From Sphingomonas sp. (GTDB lineage: Bacteria; Pseudomonadota; Alphaproteobacteria; Sphingomonadales; Sphingomonadaceae), in NCBI RefSeq assembly GCF_013816785.1, contig NZ_JACDDV010000004.1:1-64000 (forward strand): a stretch of 64,000 bases of DNA, in the 5' to 3' direction. Under the pieces are notes generated by a model. That model was not told the DNA's origin, made no database searches, and was given only the letters and a program-made list of their open reading frames with translations. Below are positions 41,843 through 51,773 of this stretch, one piece after another. Positions within the stretch are counted from its first letter, which is position 1. Each line of letters begins with the position of its first letter. The translations under genes were made by a program, and so were the position numbers.

Positions 41843-44355
41843 AACTCGTCGTCGTCGAATCGCCCGCCAAGGCAAAGACTATCGAAAAATATCTCGGCCC
41901 CGGCCATCGCGTTCTCGCGAGCTATGGCCACGTTCGCGACCTGCCGCCCAAGGATGGATCGGTGAACCCCGACGACGGATTCGCGATGGATTGGGAAACC
42001 TATCCCGACAAGGCGAAACAGCTCAAAGCTATTACCGACGAGGCTAAGAAAGCCGACACGCTGATCCTGGCCACCGACCCCGACCGCGAAGGGGAAGCGA
42101 TTAGCTGGCATGTGCAGGAAGTGCTCAGAAAGAAAAAGGCGCTACCCCAACATGTTGAGCGAGTTACTTTCAATGCGATCACCAAAACTTCGGTGCTCGC
42201 CGCGATGGCAAAGCCGCGCCAGCTCGACGAGGATTTGATCGACGCCTACCGGGCGCGCCGCGCGCTCGATTATCTGGTTGGCTTCACCTTGTCCCCGATC
42301 TTGTGGCGCAAGCTGCCCGGCGCCAAGTCGGCCGGGCGGGTGCAGTCGGTCGCGCTGCGGCTGATCGTCGATCGCGAGCGCGAGATCGAACTGTTCCGCG
42401 CGCAGGAATATTGGTCGGTTTCGGCAACGTTCGAGAGCGATGGCACGCCGTTCGCCGCGCGGCTGGTCGCCCTCGATGGCAGGAGGGTCGACCGGCTGTC
42501 GATAGGCGACAAGGGCAGCGCCGACGCGGCCAAGGCGGTGGTCGAGGCGGGGCGCTTCACCGTCACTTCGATCGAGACAAAGCCGTTAACCCGCAACCCG
42601 CCGCCGCCATTCACCACCTCCACCCTGCAGCAGGAAGCGGCGCGCAAACTGGGCTTTTCCGCCAGCCATACCATGCGGCTCGCCCAGTCGCTCTACGAAG
42701 ACGGCCTCATCACCTATATGCGGACCGACGGGGTGCAGATGGCCGATGAGGCGATTTCGGCTGCGCGGCGCGTCATCGCCGATCGATACGACGCCGGCTA
42801 TGTTCCAGACAAACCGCGTTTTTACAGCACGAAGGCCAAGAATGCTCAGGAGGCGCATGAAGCGATCAGGCCGACTGATTTTCACCTGGGAAGCGGCGGA
42901 TCGGGCGATCATGCGCGGCTCTACGGCCTGATTTTCAACCGCGGGCTGGCGAGCCAGATGGCGTCGGCGCGGCTTGAGCGGACGACGGTCGAGCTGTCCG
43001 ACGGACCGGGCCGCGCGACGCTGCGGGCGACCGGCCAAGTGACCCTCTTTCCGGGTTTTCTCGCGCTCTACGAAGAAGGCCGCGACGAAAAGGCCGACGA
43101 CGAAGACGCCGCGCGGATGCCGGCGATGCGCTCGGGCGACGCGCCGGCCAAGACTGGAGTCGAGGCGGTGCAGAGCTTCACTCAGCCGCCGCCACGCTAT
43201 TCCGAGGCGAGTCTGGTCAAGCGGCTGGAAGAGCTCGGCATCGGCCGTCCCTCGACTTATGCCGCGACCCTGCAGACGTTGAAGGACCGCGAATATGTAG
43301 TGCTGGAGAAGAATCGCTTTATTCCCGAGGAGAGCGGGCGGCTGGTGACGGCGTTCCTCGAACGGTTTTTCGAGAAATATGTCAGCTTCGACTATACCGC
43401 CGAGCTTGAGGAAGGGCTCGACGACGTGTCGGGCGGGCGGCTCGGGTGGCAGCAGTTGCTCGAGGCTTTCTGGAAGGATTTCAAGCCCCTCGCGGGCGAA
43501 GTGATGGAGCAGAAGCCATCCGAAGTTACCGCCGCGCTCGACGAGTTTCTCGCGCCCTACCTGTTCCCCGACAAAGACGACGGGACCGACCCGCGGCTCT
43601 GCCCGCTGTGCGGCACCGGTCAGCTAGGGCTTCGCGGCGGCAAATATGGCGCGTTCGTCGCCTGCTCCAATTACCCCGACTGCAAATATACCCGCCGCTT
43701 CGGCCAGGGCGAGGAGGCGGCGTCCGAAGGCCCGGCCGAGCTGGGCAATGGTATCAGCCTCAAGAGTGGCCGCTTCGGGCCGTATCTGGAGCGCGGCGAG
43801 GGCAAGGAAATCGAGCGCGCGTCGATCCCCAAGGACGTGCCGCAGGACGAGTTGACGCTGGAGGTGGCGGAGAAGCTGCTGTCGCTGCCGCGCGATATAG
43901 GGGCGCACCCGGAAACCGGGCAGATGATCTCGGCGTCGATCGGGCGTTACGGGCCTTATCTGGTCCACGAGGGCAAATATGCGCGGCTGTCGTCGACCGC
44001 CGAAGTGTTCGACACCGGCATGAACGCGGCGGTCGTCAAGCTGGCCGAAGCCGCGGGGGCCAAGGGCCAGCGCGGCGGCGGGCGCGAACCGCTGGCAGTT
44101 CTCGGCGCGCATCCGGTGTCGGGCAAGGAACTGAAGGTGATGGAAGGGCGCTATGGTCCGTACGTCAGCGACGGCGAGACTCACGCCACGCTTCCCAAGA
44201 GCGCCGACCCCAAGGCGGTGACGCTGGACGAAGGTGCGGGGCTGATCGACGCCAAGGCAGCCAAGGGGCCGGTCAAGAAGGGCGGGCGCAAACCTGCCCG
44301 CAAGTCCGGCACGACGGGTCGGAAGAAAGCCGGAGCTGGCGCCACGAAAAGCTGA
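41839..44355 (+). CDS. topA: DNA topoisomerase I (type IA)
   Basis: TopA relaxes negative supercoils. The start is TTG 41839, giving 838 residues. The Toprim domain begins MKLVVVESPAKAKTIEKYLG, and the active-site Tyr293 lies in GLITYMRTDG. A zinc ribbon (CPLCGTGQLGLRGG with CSNYPDC) is followed by three repeats around GRFGPYL/GRYGPYL/GRYGPYV. The C-terminus is a Lys/Arg-rich tail. The last 83 bases overlap the 3' end of the reverse-strand moeB. Confidence 0.96.
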   Translation: MKLVVVESPAKAKTIEKYLGPGHRVLASYGHVRDLPPKDGSVNPDDGFAMDWETYPDKAKQLKAITDEAKKADTLILATDPDREGEAISWHVQEVLRKKKALPQHVERVTFNAITKTSVLAAMAKPRQLDEDLIDAYRARRALDYLVGFTLSPILWRKLPGAKSAGRVQSVALRLIVDREREIELFRAQEYWSVSATFESDGTPFAARLVALDGRRVDRLSIGDKGSADAAKAVVEAGRFTVTSIETKPLTRNPPPPFTTSTLQQEAARKLGFSASHTMRLAQSLYEDGLITYMRTDGVQMADEAISAARRVIADRYDAGYVPDKPRFYSTKAKNAQEAHEAIRPTDFHLGSGGSGDHARLYGLIFNRGLASQMASARLERTTVELSDGPGRATLRATGQVTLFPGFLALYEEGRDEKADDEDAARMPAMRSGDAPAKTGVEAVQSFTQPPPRYSEASLVKRLEELGIGRPSTYAATLQTLKDREYVVLEKNRFIPEESGRLVTAFLERFFEKYVSFDYTAELEEGLDDVSGGRLGWQQLLEAFWKDFKPLAGEVMEQKPSEVTAALDEFLAPYLFPDKDDGTDPRLCPLCGTGQLGLRGGKYGAFVACSNYPDCKYTRRFGQGEEAASEGPAELGNGISLKSGRFGPYLERGEGKEIERASIPKDVPQDELTLEVAEKLLSLPRDIGAHPETGQMISASIGRYGPYLVHEGKYARLSSTAEVFDTGMNAAVVKLAEAAGAKGQRGGGREPLAVLGAHPVSGKELKVMEGRYGPYVSDGETHATLPKSADPKAVTLDEGAGLIDAKAAKGPVKKGGRKPARKSGTTGRKKAGAGATKS

Positions 44356-45028
44356 TGCCGTCGAACAGGTGGAGCTTACCCGCTGCGTCGTCACCGATGC
44401 TGACGATGACGCGGATCGCCATCAGCGCGGCGAAACTTCCGACCGTCCCGGTGAGCGCGCCGAGCACCCCTAGTTCGGCGCAAGTGTCGCAATCGTCGGA
44501 GTCGAACGCGTCGCCGACGAAGCAACGGTAACAGGGCCTACCGCGGAATAGGCCGACTTGTCCCTGAAACTGCTCGGCGGCTGCCGAAAGCAGCGGAATA
44601 TCAAGGCGAACCGCCGCATCGCTGACGGTCAGTCGCGTAGCGAAATTGTCGGTGCCGTCGATGATCAGGTCATGGCCAGCGAGATGCATTTCGGCATTGG
44701 CCGCATCGATCCGCTGTCCGATCGCGCGAACGGTGACATGTGGATTGCGCTCGGCGATGAAGGCGGCTGCAAGATCCGCCTTCGAGTTGCCGATGTCGGC
44801 GGTTCGATAGAGCGGCTGCCGCTGGAGGTTGCTCAGTTCGACGATGTCGCCGTCAATGATTGTTAGATGGCCGACGCCAGCCCCTGCCAGCGCCGGGATC
44901 ACTGCGGCGCCAATTCCGCCTGCGCCGACGATCGCGATACGCGCCGCCTTCAATCTTTTCTGCCCAGCGCCGCCGATCTGCGGGAGGACGATGTGCCGTG
45001 CGTAGCGATCGAGTTCGTCGTCGGTCAT
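44273..45028 (-). CDS. moeB: MoeB/ThiF-family adenylyltransferase
   Basis: The E1-like enzyme adenylates a sulphur-carrier protein such as MoaD or ThiS. From ATG 45028 the product is 251 residues with the nucleotide loop VGAGGIGAA (from residue 34), [13 protein letters not shown] and DGTDNFATR. Two zinc CxxC pairs are present (CYRC and CRTC). The second lies inside the region overlapping topA, so the overlap is genuine. The catalytic Cys lies in [10 protein letters not shown]. Moco versus thiamine role is not decided. It overlaps dut by 4 bases. Confidence 0.85.
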   Translation of the reverse strand: MTDDELDRYARHIVLPQIGGAGQKRLKAARIAIVGAGGIGAAVIPALAGAGVGHLTIIDGDIVELSNLQRQPLYRTADIGNSKADLAAAFIAERNPHVTVRAIGQRIDAANAEMHLAGHDLIIDGTDNFATRLTVSDAAVRLDIPLLSAAAEQFQGQVGLFRGRPCYRCFVGDAFDSDDCDTCAELGVLGALTGTVGSFAALMAIRVIVSIGDDAAGKLHLFDGISFSWRQLRLSSDPSCRTCGQVCARPS

Positions 45029-45465
45029 TGGCCGGTGCTGCCGAAACCTCCGTGGCCGCGGTCGGTGACGCACAGTTCCTCGACTTCGTCGAAGGCGGCC
45101 AGGGTGACCGCCGCCGGGACTAGTTGGGCGATGCGTTCGCCGCGGCGGATCGCGAACGGTTCGGCGCCGTGGTTGATCAGGAGCACCTTCAACTCTCCAC
45201 GATAATCGCTGTCGATCGTGCCCGGCGTGTTGGGAACCGTGATGCCGTGCCTGAAGGCCAGGCCCGAGCGCGGCCGGACCTGGATTTCATAGCCCTGCGG
45301 AATCGCAACGCGAAAGCCCGTGGCGACCGCAAAGCGCTGCCCAGGCTGAAGGTCGAGATCCTCAGCCGCGACCACGTCGAGGCCTGCCGCGCCGGGCGTC
45401 GCGTAGCTTGGCAAAGGCAGTCCCTCGCCGTGGGGCAGGCGCGAAATGCGGATGCGGACGGTCAT
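45025..45465 (-). CDS. dut: dUTP diphosphatase
   Basis: Dut hydrolyses dUTP to dUMP, keeping uracil out of DNA. The 146-residue trimeric enzyme has the motifs [41 protein letters not shown] and the C-terminal [10 protein letters not shown]. It sits between coaBC and moeB, overlapping both by 4 bases. Confidence 0.97.
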   Translation of the reverse strand: MTVRIRISRLPHGEGLPLPSYATPGAAGLDVVAAEDLDLQPGQRFAVATGFRVAIPQGYEIQVRPRSGLAFRHGITVPNTPGTIDSDYRGELKVLLINHGAEPFAIRRGERIAQLVPAAVTLAAFDEVEELCVTDRGHGGFGSTGQ

Positions 45466-46670
45466 GCCAGTTCCTCGACGACGTGCTGGATGAGGTGATG
45501 GGCGATCTCGGCCTTCGACGCCTCGGGGTAGTCTTTGACTCCGGCGGCGGTGATGAAGTGGACGCGATTGCGCTCGCCACCCATGATGCTTTGTCCACTT
45601 GGTCCCGACACGTCGTTGGCGACGATCCAGTCGGCGTTCTTTGCGGTGCGCTTGGCGGACGCATTGGCGATGACGTCATTCGTCTCGGCGGCGAAGCCGA
45701 TCAGCAGGCGAGGCCGATTCGGATGCGCGCCGAGTATGCCGAGAATATCGGGGTTCGGCGCAAACTCGAGGCGCGGTGGGCCATCGGCTTTCTTGAGCTT
45801 TTGCGCGGCGGCGACGACTTTCCAGTCGGCCACGGCCGCGACCAGGATGGCGACGTCTGCGGGCAGCGCCGCCTCGACCGCGTCGGCCATTTGATCGGCA
45901 GTCTCGACATCGATCCGGGCGACACCGCCGGGGGTGGCGAGCGCGACCGGGCCGGCGATCAGAGTAACCCGCGCGCCAGCCTCGGCAGCGGCGGCGGCGA
46001 TGGCGAAACCTTGTTTGCCCGATGAACGGTTGGCGATCACCCGCACAGGGTCGATCGGCTCGTGGGTGGGCCCGGCGGTGACCAGCACATGCTTGCCTTC
46101 AAGCGGCCGCTTTGCCTTGAGGCTGGTGGCCTCTATTGAGCTCAGGTTTGGAGTGAGCAGTCGAAGGATAGCGCTCGGTTCCGGCAGTCTCCCCGGCCCA
46201 TACTCTCCGCACGCCATGGGGCCTTCGTCGGGTTCGACGACGGTGATTCCGTCCGCCCGTAGCTGTGCCACATTGCGCTGGGTTGCCTCGTGCAGCCACA
46301 TGCGGACGTTCATCGCCGGGGCGACGACCACCGGCTTGTCGGTCGCCAATAGCAAAGTCGTTGCCAGGTCGTCGGCGATCCCAGCCGCCATTTTGGCGAT
46401 GAGGTCGGCGGTCGCCGGGCAGACCAGCACCAGGTCGGCGGCGCGGCTGAGTTGGATGTGACCCATCTCGGCCTCGTCCTTCAAGTCCCACAGCGAGGTG
46501 TAGACCGGGCTTTCGGCCAGCGCGGCGAGGCTCATCGGTGTGACGAAATGCGCACCGCCCGCGGTCAGTACCGGGGTGACTTCATGGCCCGCCTTGCGGA
46601 TCAGGCGGATGAGCTCGGCGGCCTTGTAGGCGGCGATGCCCCCGCCGACGATCAGAAGGATGCGGCTCAT
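45462..46670 (-). CDS. coaBC: Bifunctional phosphopantothenoylcysteine decarboxylase / phosphopantothenate-cysteine ligase
   Basis: CoaBC makes 4'-phosphopantetheine for CoA synthesis. ATG 46670 gives 402 residues. The flavin CoaC half has [19 protein letters not shown], and PAMNVRMW is the family's PXMNXXMW. The CoaB half begins at [17 protein letters not shown]. The upstream reading through the next gene is a different frame of that gene and is excluded. It begins the coaBC-dut-moeB unit. Confidence 0.96.
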   Translation of the reverse strand: MSRILLIVGGGIAAYKAAELIRLIRKAGHEVTPVLTAGGAHFVTPMSLAALAESPVYTSLWDLKDEAEMGHIQLSRAADLVLVCPATADLIAKMAAGIADDLATTLLLATDKPVVVAPAMNVRMWLHEATQRNVAQLRADGITVVEPDEGPMACGEYGPGRLPEPSAILRLLTPNLSSIEATSLKAKRPLEGKHVLVTAGPTHEPIDPVRVIANRSSGKQGFAIAAAAAEAGARVTLIAGPVALATPGGVARIDVETADQMADAVEAALPADVAILVAAVADWKVVAAAQKLKKADGPPRLEFAPNPDILGILGAHPNRPRLLIGFAAETNDVIANASAKRTAKNADWIVANDVSGPSGQSIMGGERNRVHFITAAGVKDYPEASKAEIAHHLIQHVVEELA

Positions 46671-47737
46671 GAAGCCGGCTGTGGCACGGCGCGCAGGGCT
46701 TTGCCAAGGTCGTCGAAGGCGGCGGGCAGGAAGGCAAGCCCGGCGAAAGCCAAGGGCGCGGCGATCAGCGACCAGTAGAAAGTGTCGGTGCGGGCGAACA
46801 GCGCCAGCATTGCCCCATAGCCGAGCAGGAGCAGGAAGACCCTGAGTGCCCAGCCAGAGCGGACCGAAGCCCAGCCGAACAGTGACAGGACGAGCAGCGC
46901 CGCCGCCAGCGGGTCGGGCAGGCGGATGCCGAACGTGACCTTGGCGATGCTCTTGAGCGCGAACTGTGCGCCGAGCAGACGCGACCAGCCTTGCGAAGGC
47001 TGGTCCATCGGAAGGACGACCTCCGCGACCCAATGGGCGTGGAGCGCCATATAGGCAGCGAATAAAGCGACGATCGCCGCCCATCCGGCCGCCTCGCGCC
47101 AGCGCTTGGCGATCACCGCCAGCCCGCCCATCGCCAGGATCATCGGCAGCGCCAGCTCGCGGATCATCAGCGCGGCGCCGCCGGCGAGGAAGGAGGGCCA
47201 CAGCCGGTCAGGCCGGCGCACCGCGATCATCAGCGCCAGCAACAGGCCGGCCCAGCTTTCATGGAACAGGCCGGTCACCGGCTGAAGCATCCCACCGAGA
47301 CCGCCGGCGATCAGAAACATCGCCATGCCGAGCATCGGAAACGGCAGCGCCGATCGCAATCGCCACCACCAGGCGAACATCAGCCCCCCGCACAGAGCCC
47401 AGACTGCGACGATCATCACCGGCTCGCCGAGCGCGGCGTAGATTGTCGCGTGGGTCGGCAGGCGGAACGTGAAGAAGGGCTTGAGGGGATAGCCGGCGGC
47501 ACGTTGCTCACTCGCCGCGACTTGATAATAATCGCCACCGGACGCTACGCCCTTGATGATGTCGCGGTAGAGTTGGCGGTCGCTATGCTGGGCGGGCGAG
47601 GTGCGCAACTGCGGGCCAGGCGCCTCGGCCGGCGACCAGCTGGCGGCAGTAATCAGGGCGAGCAGAAAGGCGATCAAGGCTAGCGCCGGGACGCGCGACC
47701 AGCCTTCGAACCTTGTCCTGACCGCCCCCCGCTCCAC
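46667..47737 (-). CDS. Polytopic membrane protein, unknown (glycosyltransferase-like)
   Basis: The 356-residue protein has about eight to ten membrane segments after a short basic N-terminus. The first extracytoplasmic loop reads SDRQLYRDIIKGVASGGDYY. Such loops resemble those of polyprenyl-phosphate-dependent GT39/GT87-type sugar transferases. No catalytic motif can be pinned, so the function is open. It overlaps coaBC by 4 bases and lies directly downstream of a DUF885 gene, separating ubiB from coaBC. Confidence 0.7.
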   Translation of the reverse strand: MERGAVRTRFEGWSRVPALALIAFLLALITAASWSPAEAPGPQLRTSPAQHSDRQLYRDIIKGVASGGDYYQVAASEQRAAGYPLKPFFTFRLPTHATIYAALGEPVMIVAVWALCGGLMFAWWWRLRSALPFPMLGMAMFLIAGGLGGMLQPVTGLFHESWAGLLLALMIAVRRPDRLWPSFLAGGAALMIRELALPMILAMGGLAVIAKRWREAAGWAAIVALFAAYMALHAHWVAEVVLPMDQPSQGWSRLLGAQFALKSIAKVTFGIRLPDPLAAALLVLSLFGWASVRSGWALRVFLLLLGYGAMLALFARTDTFYWSLIAAPLAFAGLAFLPAAFDDLGKALRAVPQPAS

Positions 47738-47738
47738 C

Positions 47739-49424
47739 TCAGCGCACGGCTTCGCCGCCCAGCTCGGCCTTGATCAGCGCCGGTGGGATGATCCCCGCGC
47801 CGATGATCCGCGCGAAGGCATCTCCCATCACGAACGGACGATGCTCGACCTCCGCCTGATGCGAGGCGATGGCCAGGAGCTCATCAAGCTGAAGCTTGCC
47901 GATGATATAGCTCGGGCCGTAACCGGGTTGGCGCAGGTAGAGCAGCTGCTCGAAGCCAACCAGCCGACTCGACGCGTCGGAATATCCGCGCGGAGTCCAA
48001 TGGGCGTGGAATTGCCCGGCCTGGTCGAGCGTCATCTGGTTGGCCTGGACGCGAAGTGAGGCGAGCCCGCGCGCGGCGCGATTGGCGAGCATGATCCACA
48101 CCAATTCGCGGCCGTGCGGAATATCGTCATACAGCCCGGCCTGCATCACCAGCTCCTCCATCGCGGTGGCGAAGCCTTCCGAGCGATCGGCGAACAAGTT
48201 GAACAGCGGCGCGACGCGGCGGATCGGGCTGGCGTGCGGCTCGTGCTTCAGCCGCGCCAGCTCGATCCAGTGGGTTGAATGAGACGATAGCGGTAGCGGG
48301 TCGAGCGCGGTGATGTGGGTGAAGAAATTGCGCTTGTCGGGCGGCGTATAATTGCCTGCCTGCGCCGCAAGCGCGGCGCGAAAATAAGGCTGGTCGGGGA
48401 CAAAGCCGGTGGCAACGAGGAAGTCGTTGAGCTTTTGCGTCCGCGCCTCGACCATGCGTCGATAAGCGGCGGGATCGCGGATTTCGGCGATCGGAGGGGC
48501 GGCGCGGTTGCGCAACTCCTCGAGGCGAAGCGAGGCGAGCGAGCGGTCGAGCTCGCGCTGCAACAGGACGACCTGTTCCTCCCAGCTGTCGGGGTTGAGC
48601 TCGACATGGGCAAGGTACCAGTCGTAATTGGATTTGCCGACGCCTGACGGACCGGTGCGACGCGGCGCCTCGGCCTTGATCCAACTTGCGAATTGTTCGG
48701 TGGCGAGGCGGGCGGCGCGGACCGCCGCGCGCAGTGCGGGGCTGGCACCATCAAGGCTCGCGCCGCGCTTGCCTTCAAGCGACTTTATCACCAGCGTACC
48801 CGACTCGAGCGCGGCGAGCATTTCGGCCTGCTCGTTGAAGGCCTGAGGGCCATAAGCCCATAGGTCATGCGCCTGGCTCGGGGCGAGATTGACCCGCGCC
48901 GAGGTGAGCATTGCGGGGACCGCGCCCACCAGGGTGGTCAGCCGCGCATCGTCGGCCGGCGACAGGGGGAAGGAGAATTTGAACAGGTCGATGTTGGGCT
49001 CGGCCGAGGGGCCTTCGTGCGCCGGGACATCGCTCTCCTCGGCGAAGATCGTCTGGTAGAAGCCGGGATCGCGCGACCAGGGTTTGAGGACGCGAAGGAA
49101 GAAGTCGAGGCCGTTCATTTCCGCCTCGACCAGGCGATAATCGTTGAGCGCCGCCGGGCTCCAGCCGCGGCGGTCGGTCCTGGCAAGCCGCGCGCGCCAG
49201 CTTGGCAGCGCGGCGGCCTTGCGCGCCATCGACGCCCGCGAATAATCGGGCACTCCGTCGTGGATCGTCGGGCTGACGAACCGCCGCCAGTCGGCGAACA
49301 ATCTTACGAGCTCGGCATGATGCGCGGGCACCGCGGCGGCGGGCGCGGGCGGCTGCGCGGCGGTCGCGGGAGAGGAGGTAGCGGCGATCGCAGCGGCGAT
49401 CAGCAAAATGCTCAAGCGGTGCAT
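47739..49424 (-). CDS. Secreted DUF885 family protein
   Basis: ATG 49424 gives 561 residues with a signal peptide (LLIAAAIAATSSPATA). DUF885 features include GKSNYDWYLAHVELNP and, later, HGRELVWIMLANRAARGLASLRVQ and PGYGPSYIIGK. The family is related to carboxypeptidase-like metalloproteases. A His-Glu zinc pair is less obvious here than in typical members, so catalysis is uncertain. Seven upstream in-frame residues (to 49445) are omitted. Confidence 0.82.
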   Translation of the reverse strand: MHRLSILLIAAAIAATSSPATAAQPPAPAAAVPAHHAELVRLFADWRRFVSPTIHDGVPDYSRASMARKAAALPSWRARLARTDRRGWSPAALNDYRLVEAEMNGLDFFLRVLKPWSRDPGFYQTIFAEESDVPAHEGPSAEPNIDLFKFSFPLSPADDARLTTLVGAVPAMLTSARVNLAPSQAHDLWAYGPQAFNEQAEMLAALESGTLVIKSLEGKRGASLDGASPALRAAVRAARLATEQFASWIKAEAPRRTGPSGVGKSNYDWYLAHVELNPDSWEEQVVLLQRELDRSLASLRLEELRNRAAPPIAEIRDPAAYRRMVEARTQKLNDFLVATGFVPDQPYFRAALAAQAGNYTPPDKRNFFTHITALDPLPLSSHSTHWIELARLKHEPHASPIRRVAPLFNLFADRSEGFATAMEELVMQAGLYDDIPHGRELVWIMLANRAARGLASLRVQANQMTLDQAGQFHAHWTPRGYSDASSRLVGFEQLLYLRQPGYGPSYIIGKLQLDELLAIASHQAEVEHRPFVMGDAFARIIGAGIIPPALIKAELGGEAVR

Positions 49425-49461
49425 GTTATCTCCTTGTTCGATCACTCGTCGGGGCGAATCG

Positions 49462-51000
49462 CTAATTGATCAACACTAAGGCCGTTAGGGCCGCCGCGGC
49501 GAGGCCGGAAATCAGAGCGACCGCGACGTAGCCCCAGCCCCGGCGCGGCGCGATCATCGTGATCTCGGCCAAAGGCGGCGGCGGGGGCGCCGCACCGGCG
49601 GGAGGATAGGCGGCGTCAATGCGCCTGATGAGGTCGGGAATCAGCTTGAAAGCGCGCACCGTCTCCACAATCCGGTCGGCGTAATAGGCTTCGGGGCCAA
49701 GCTCGGTTCTGAGCCAATCCTTGAGGAACGGCTCGGCCGCCTCCCACATGTTGATGTCGGGATCGAGAGCAGTGGCGACTCCTTCCTCCATCACCATCGT
49801 CTTTTGCAGCAGAAGGAGGTGCGGCTGGGTCTGCATGTCGAAATCGCGGGTGATCGCGAATAGTCCGTCGAGCATACGCGCGACGCTGATTTGTTTGACC
49901 GGCAGGCCGCGGACCGGCTCTCCAACAGCGCGCAACGCCGTCGCGAACTCGTCAACATTATGGTGGGAGGGCACATATTGCGCTTCGAAATGGATCTCCG
50001 CGACACGCCGATAGTCGCCGGTGATCAGGCCGTATAGGATCTCCGCCAGCCACAGGCGCGCACGGCGGTCGATGCGCCCCATGATGCCGAAATCGACCGC
50101 CGCCAGCCGCCCGTCGGCAAGCGCGAATAAATTGCCTTGATGAAGGTCGGCGTGGAAATAGCCGTCGACCACCGCTTGGCGAAGGAAGGCCCGGACCAGC
50201 GTCGCGGCCAGCGCGGCGGGATCGTGACCGGCGGCAATGAGCTCGTCGCGCTTGCTGAGCTTGACCCCGTCCAGCCATTCGAGGGTGAGGACGCGCCGAG
50301 CCGTGCGGCTCCAGTCGATTTCAGGGACGTAGAAGCCGGGTTCGGCGACCATATTGTCCCTGAGCTCCGACGCCGAGGCGGCTTCGCGCTGAAGATCGAG
50401 CTCGCGCCGGGTCCATTGCTTGAAATGGGCGATGACGAGACGCGGGCGCAGCCGTTCGGCCTCGCCACCGAGCAGTTCGACGTGCGCCGCCGCCCATTCA
50501 TAGGTCTCCACCGCGCGGGCGAATTCTTCCTCGATTTGGGGGCGCAGCACCTTGACCGCAACATCGCGGCCCTCGGTCGTGACGGCGCGGTGAACTTGGG
50601 CGATTGACGCGGCGCCGACCGGGATCTCATCGAAGCTCGAATAAAGGCTTTCGAGCGGCGCGCCGAGCGCTTGCTCAACCGCCTTGCGGACTGCTGGAAA
50701 GGGAGCAGGAGGAAGTGAGTCCTGGAGTTGGAGCAGGTTGGTGGCGGCAGCATCGCCGACCAGGTCGGGTCGGGTGGCCAGCGCCTGGCCGAACTTGATC
50801 GCGGCGGGGCCGATCGCTTGCAGCGCTAGGGCATAGTCGGGTGTGCTGGGCATGCGCAGCCCGAAGCGCGCGACGCGGACCAAGCGGCGGACATTCGGCG
50901 GGGTCAGGGGATCGCGCTCGATTCCCTGCAGCGCGCCGTGCCGCGCTAACGTCCTGCCCCATTTGAGCAGGCGCCACAAATGGGTCGCGGCGGTGGTCAA
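49462..51000 (-). CDS. ubiB: Ubiquinone biosynthesis protein kinase-like UbiB
   Basis: UbiB is an atypical ABC1/ADCK kinase needed for ubiquinone synthesis in the inner membrane. The 512-residue protein has AIKFGQALATRPDL (KxGQ motif), the nucleotide loop VGAASIAQVHRA, YFHADLHQGNLF and VDFGIMGRI. Two C-terminal hydrophobic segments anchor it. The start is TTG 51000, overlapping the ubiE stop. The ubiE-ubiB order supports the role. Confidence 0.95.
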   Translation of the reverse strand: MTTAATHLWRLLKWGRTLARHGALQGIERDPLTPPNVRRLVRVARFGLRMPSTPDYALALQAIGPAAIKFGQALATRPDLVGDAAATNLLQLQDSLPPAPFPAVRKAVEQALGAPLESLYSSFDEIPVGAASIAQVHRAVTTEGRDVAVKVLRPQIEEEFARAVETYEWAAAHVELLGGEAERLRPRLVIAHFKQWTRRELDLQREAASASELRDNMVAEPGFYVPEIDWSRTARRVLTLEWLDGVKLSKRDELIAAGHDPAALAATLVRAFLRQAVVDGYFHADLHQGNLFALADGRLAAVDFGIMGRIDRRARLWLAEILYGLITGDYRRVAEIHFEAQYVPSHHNVDEFATALRAVGEPVRGLPVKQISVARMLDGLFAITRDFDMQTQPHLLLLQKTMVMEEGVATALDPDINMWEAAEPFLKDWLRTELGPEAYYADRIVETVRAFKLIPDLIRRIDAAYPPAGAAPPPPPLAEITMIAPRRGWGYVAVALISGLAAAALTALVLIN

Positions 51001-51725
51001 ACCTTCCAGCCGCCGTGGATCGCGACCAAGCCGCCCAGGATCGGTTCGGCGCTGGTCGACCTGAACCCGGCTTGCTCGATCATCGCCTTGAACACCGCCA
51101 TGTTCGGGAAGCGGCGGATCGATTCGACAAGGTAGCGATAGCTATCTTCGTCGCCCGCGACGGCCTTACCGATGCGCGGGATCAGATGCTCCGAATAACG
51201 GTCGTAGACCTCCCCGAAACCCGGCCATTCGCTGGTCGAGAATTCGAGGCAATAAAAGCGCCCGCCACGCTTCAGCACCCGGTGCGCCTCGCGCAGCGCG
51301 GCCGGGATATTGGTCACGTTGCGAATGCCGAAAGCGATGGTGTAGGCGTCGAAGCTGGCGTCGGCGAAGGTCAGCGTCTCGGCATTTTCTTGCCGCCAGA
51401 CCAAGCCGTCGATGCCGCGCTTTTCTGCCCGCTTCATGCCGACGCCGAGCATATCGGGGTTGATGTCGCCGACCGTCACAGAGGCGCCCCTGGCGGCCAT
51501 GCGGAAGGCGATGTCGCCGGTACCGCCAGCCATGTCGAGGATGTGCTCGCCAGCACGCGGCTTGACCCTGGCGACGAAGCGGTTCTTCCACCGCCGGTGC
51601 ATGCCGCCCGACATGAGATCGTTCATCAGATCATATTTGCGCGCTACCGACGAAAAAACCCCGCCGACGCGGCGCGTCTTTTCCTGAGGGGTGACGAGCT
51701 GCTCACCGAAATTGACCTTGTCCAT
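50997..51725 (-). CDS. ubiE: Demethylmenaquinone/ubiquinone C-methyltransferase
   Basis: UbiE methylates the quinone ring using SAM. ATG 51725 gives 242 residues. The SAM motif is ILDMAGGTGDIAFRMA, and AFGIRNVTN plus LEFSTSEWP are UbiE signatures. Upstream in-frame residues run antisense to mutM and are excluded. It is the first gene of ubiE-ubiB and is divergent from mutM. Confidence 0.96.
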   Translation of the reverse strand: MDKVNFGEQLVTPQEKTRRVGGVFSSVARKYDLMNDLMSGGMHRRWKNRFVARVKPRAGEHILDMAGGTGDIAFRMAARGASVTVGDINPDMLGVGMKRAEKRGIDGLVWRQENAETLTFADASFDAYTIAFGIRNVTNIPAALREAHRVLKRGGRFYCLEFSTSEWPGFGEVYDRYSEHLIPRIGKAVAGDEDSYRYLVESIRRFPNMAVFKAMIEQAGFRSTSAEPILGGLVAIHGGWKV

Positions 51726-51773
51726 CTCAGCGCATCTAGCCGCCTTGCCGGCGGTCCGCCATATGCTGCCGCC

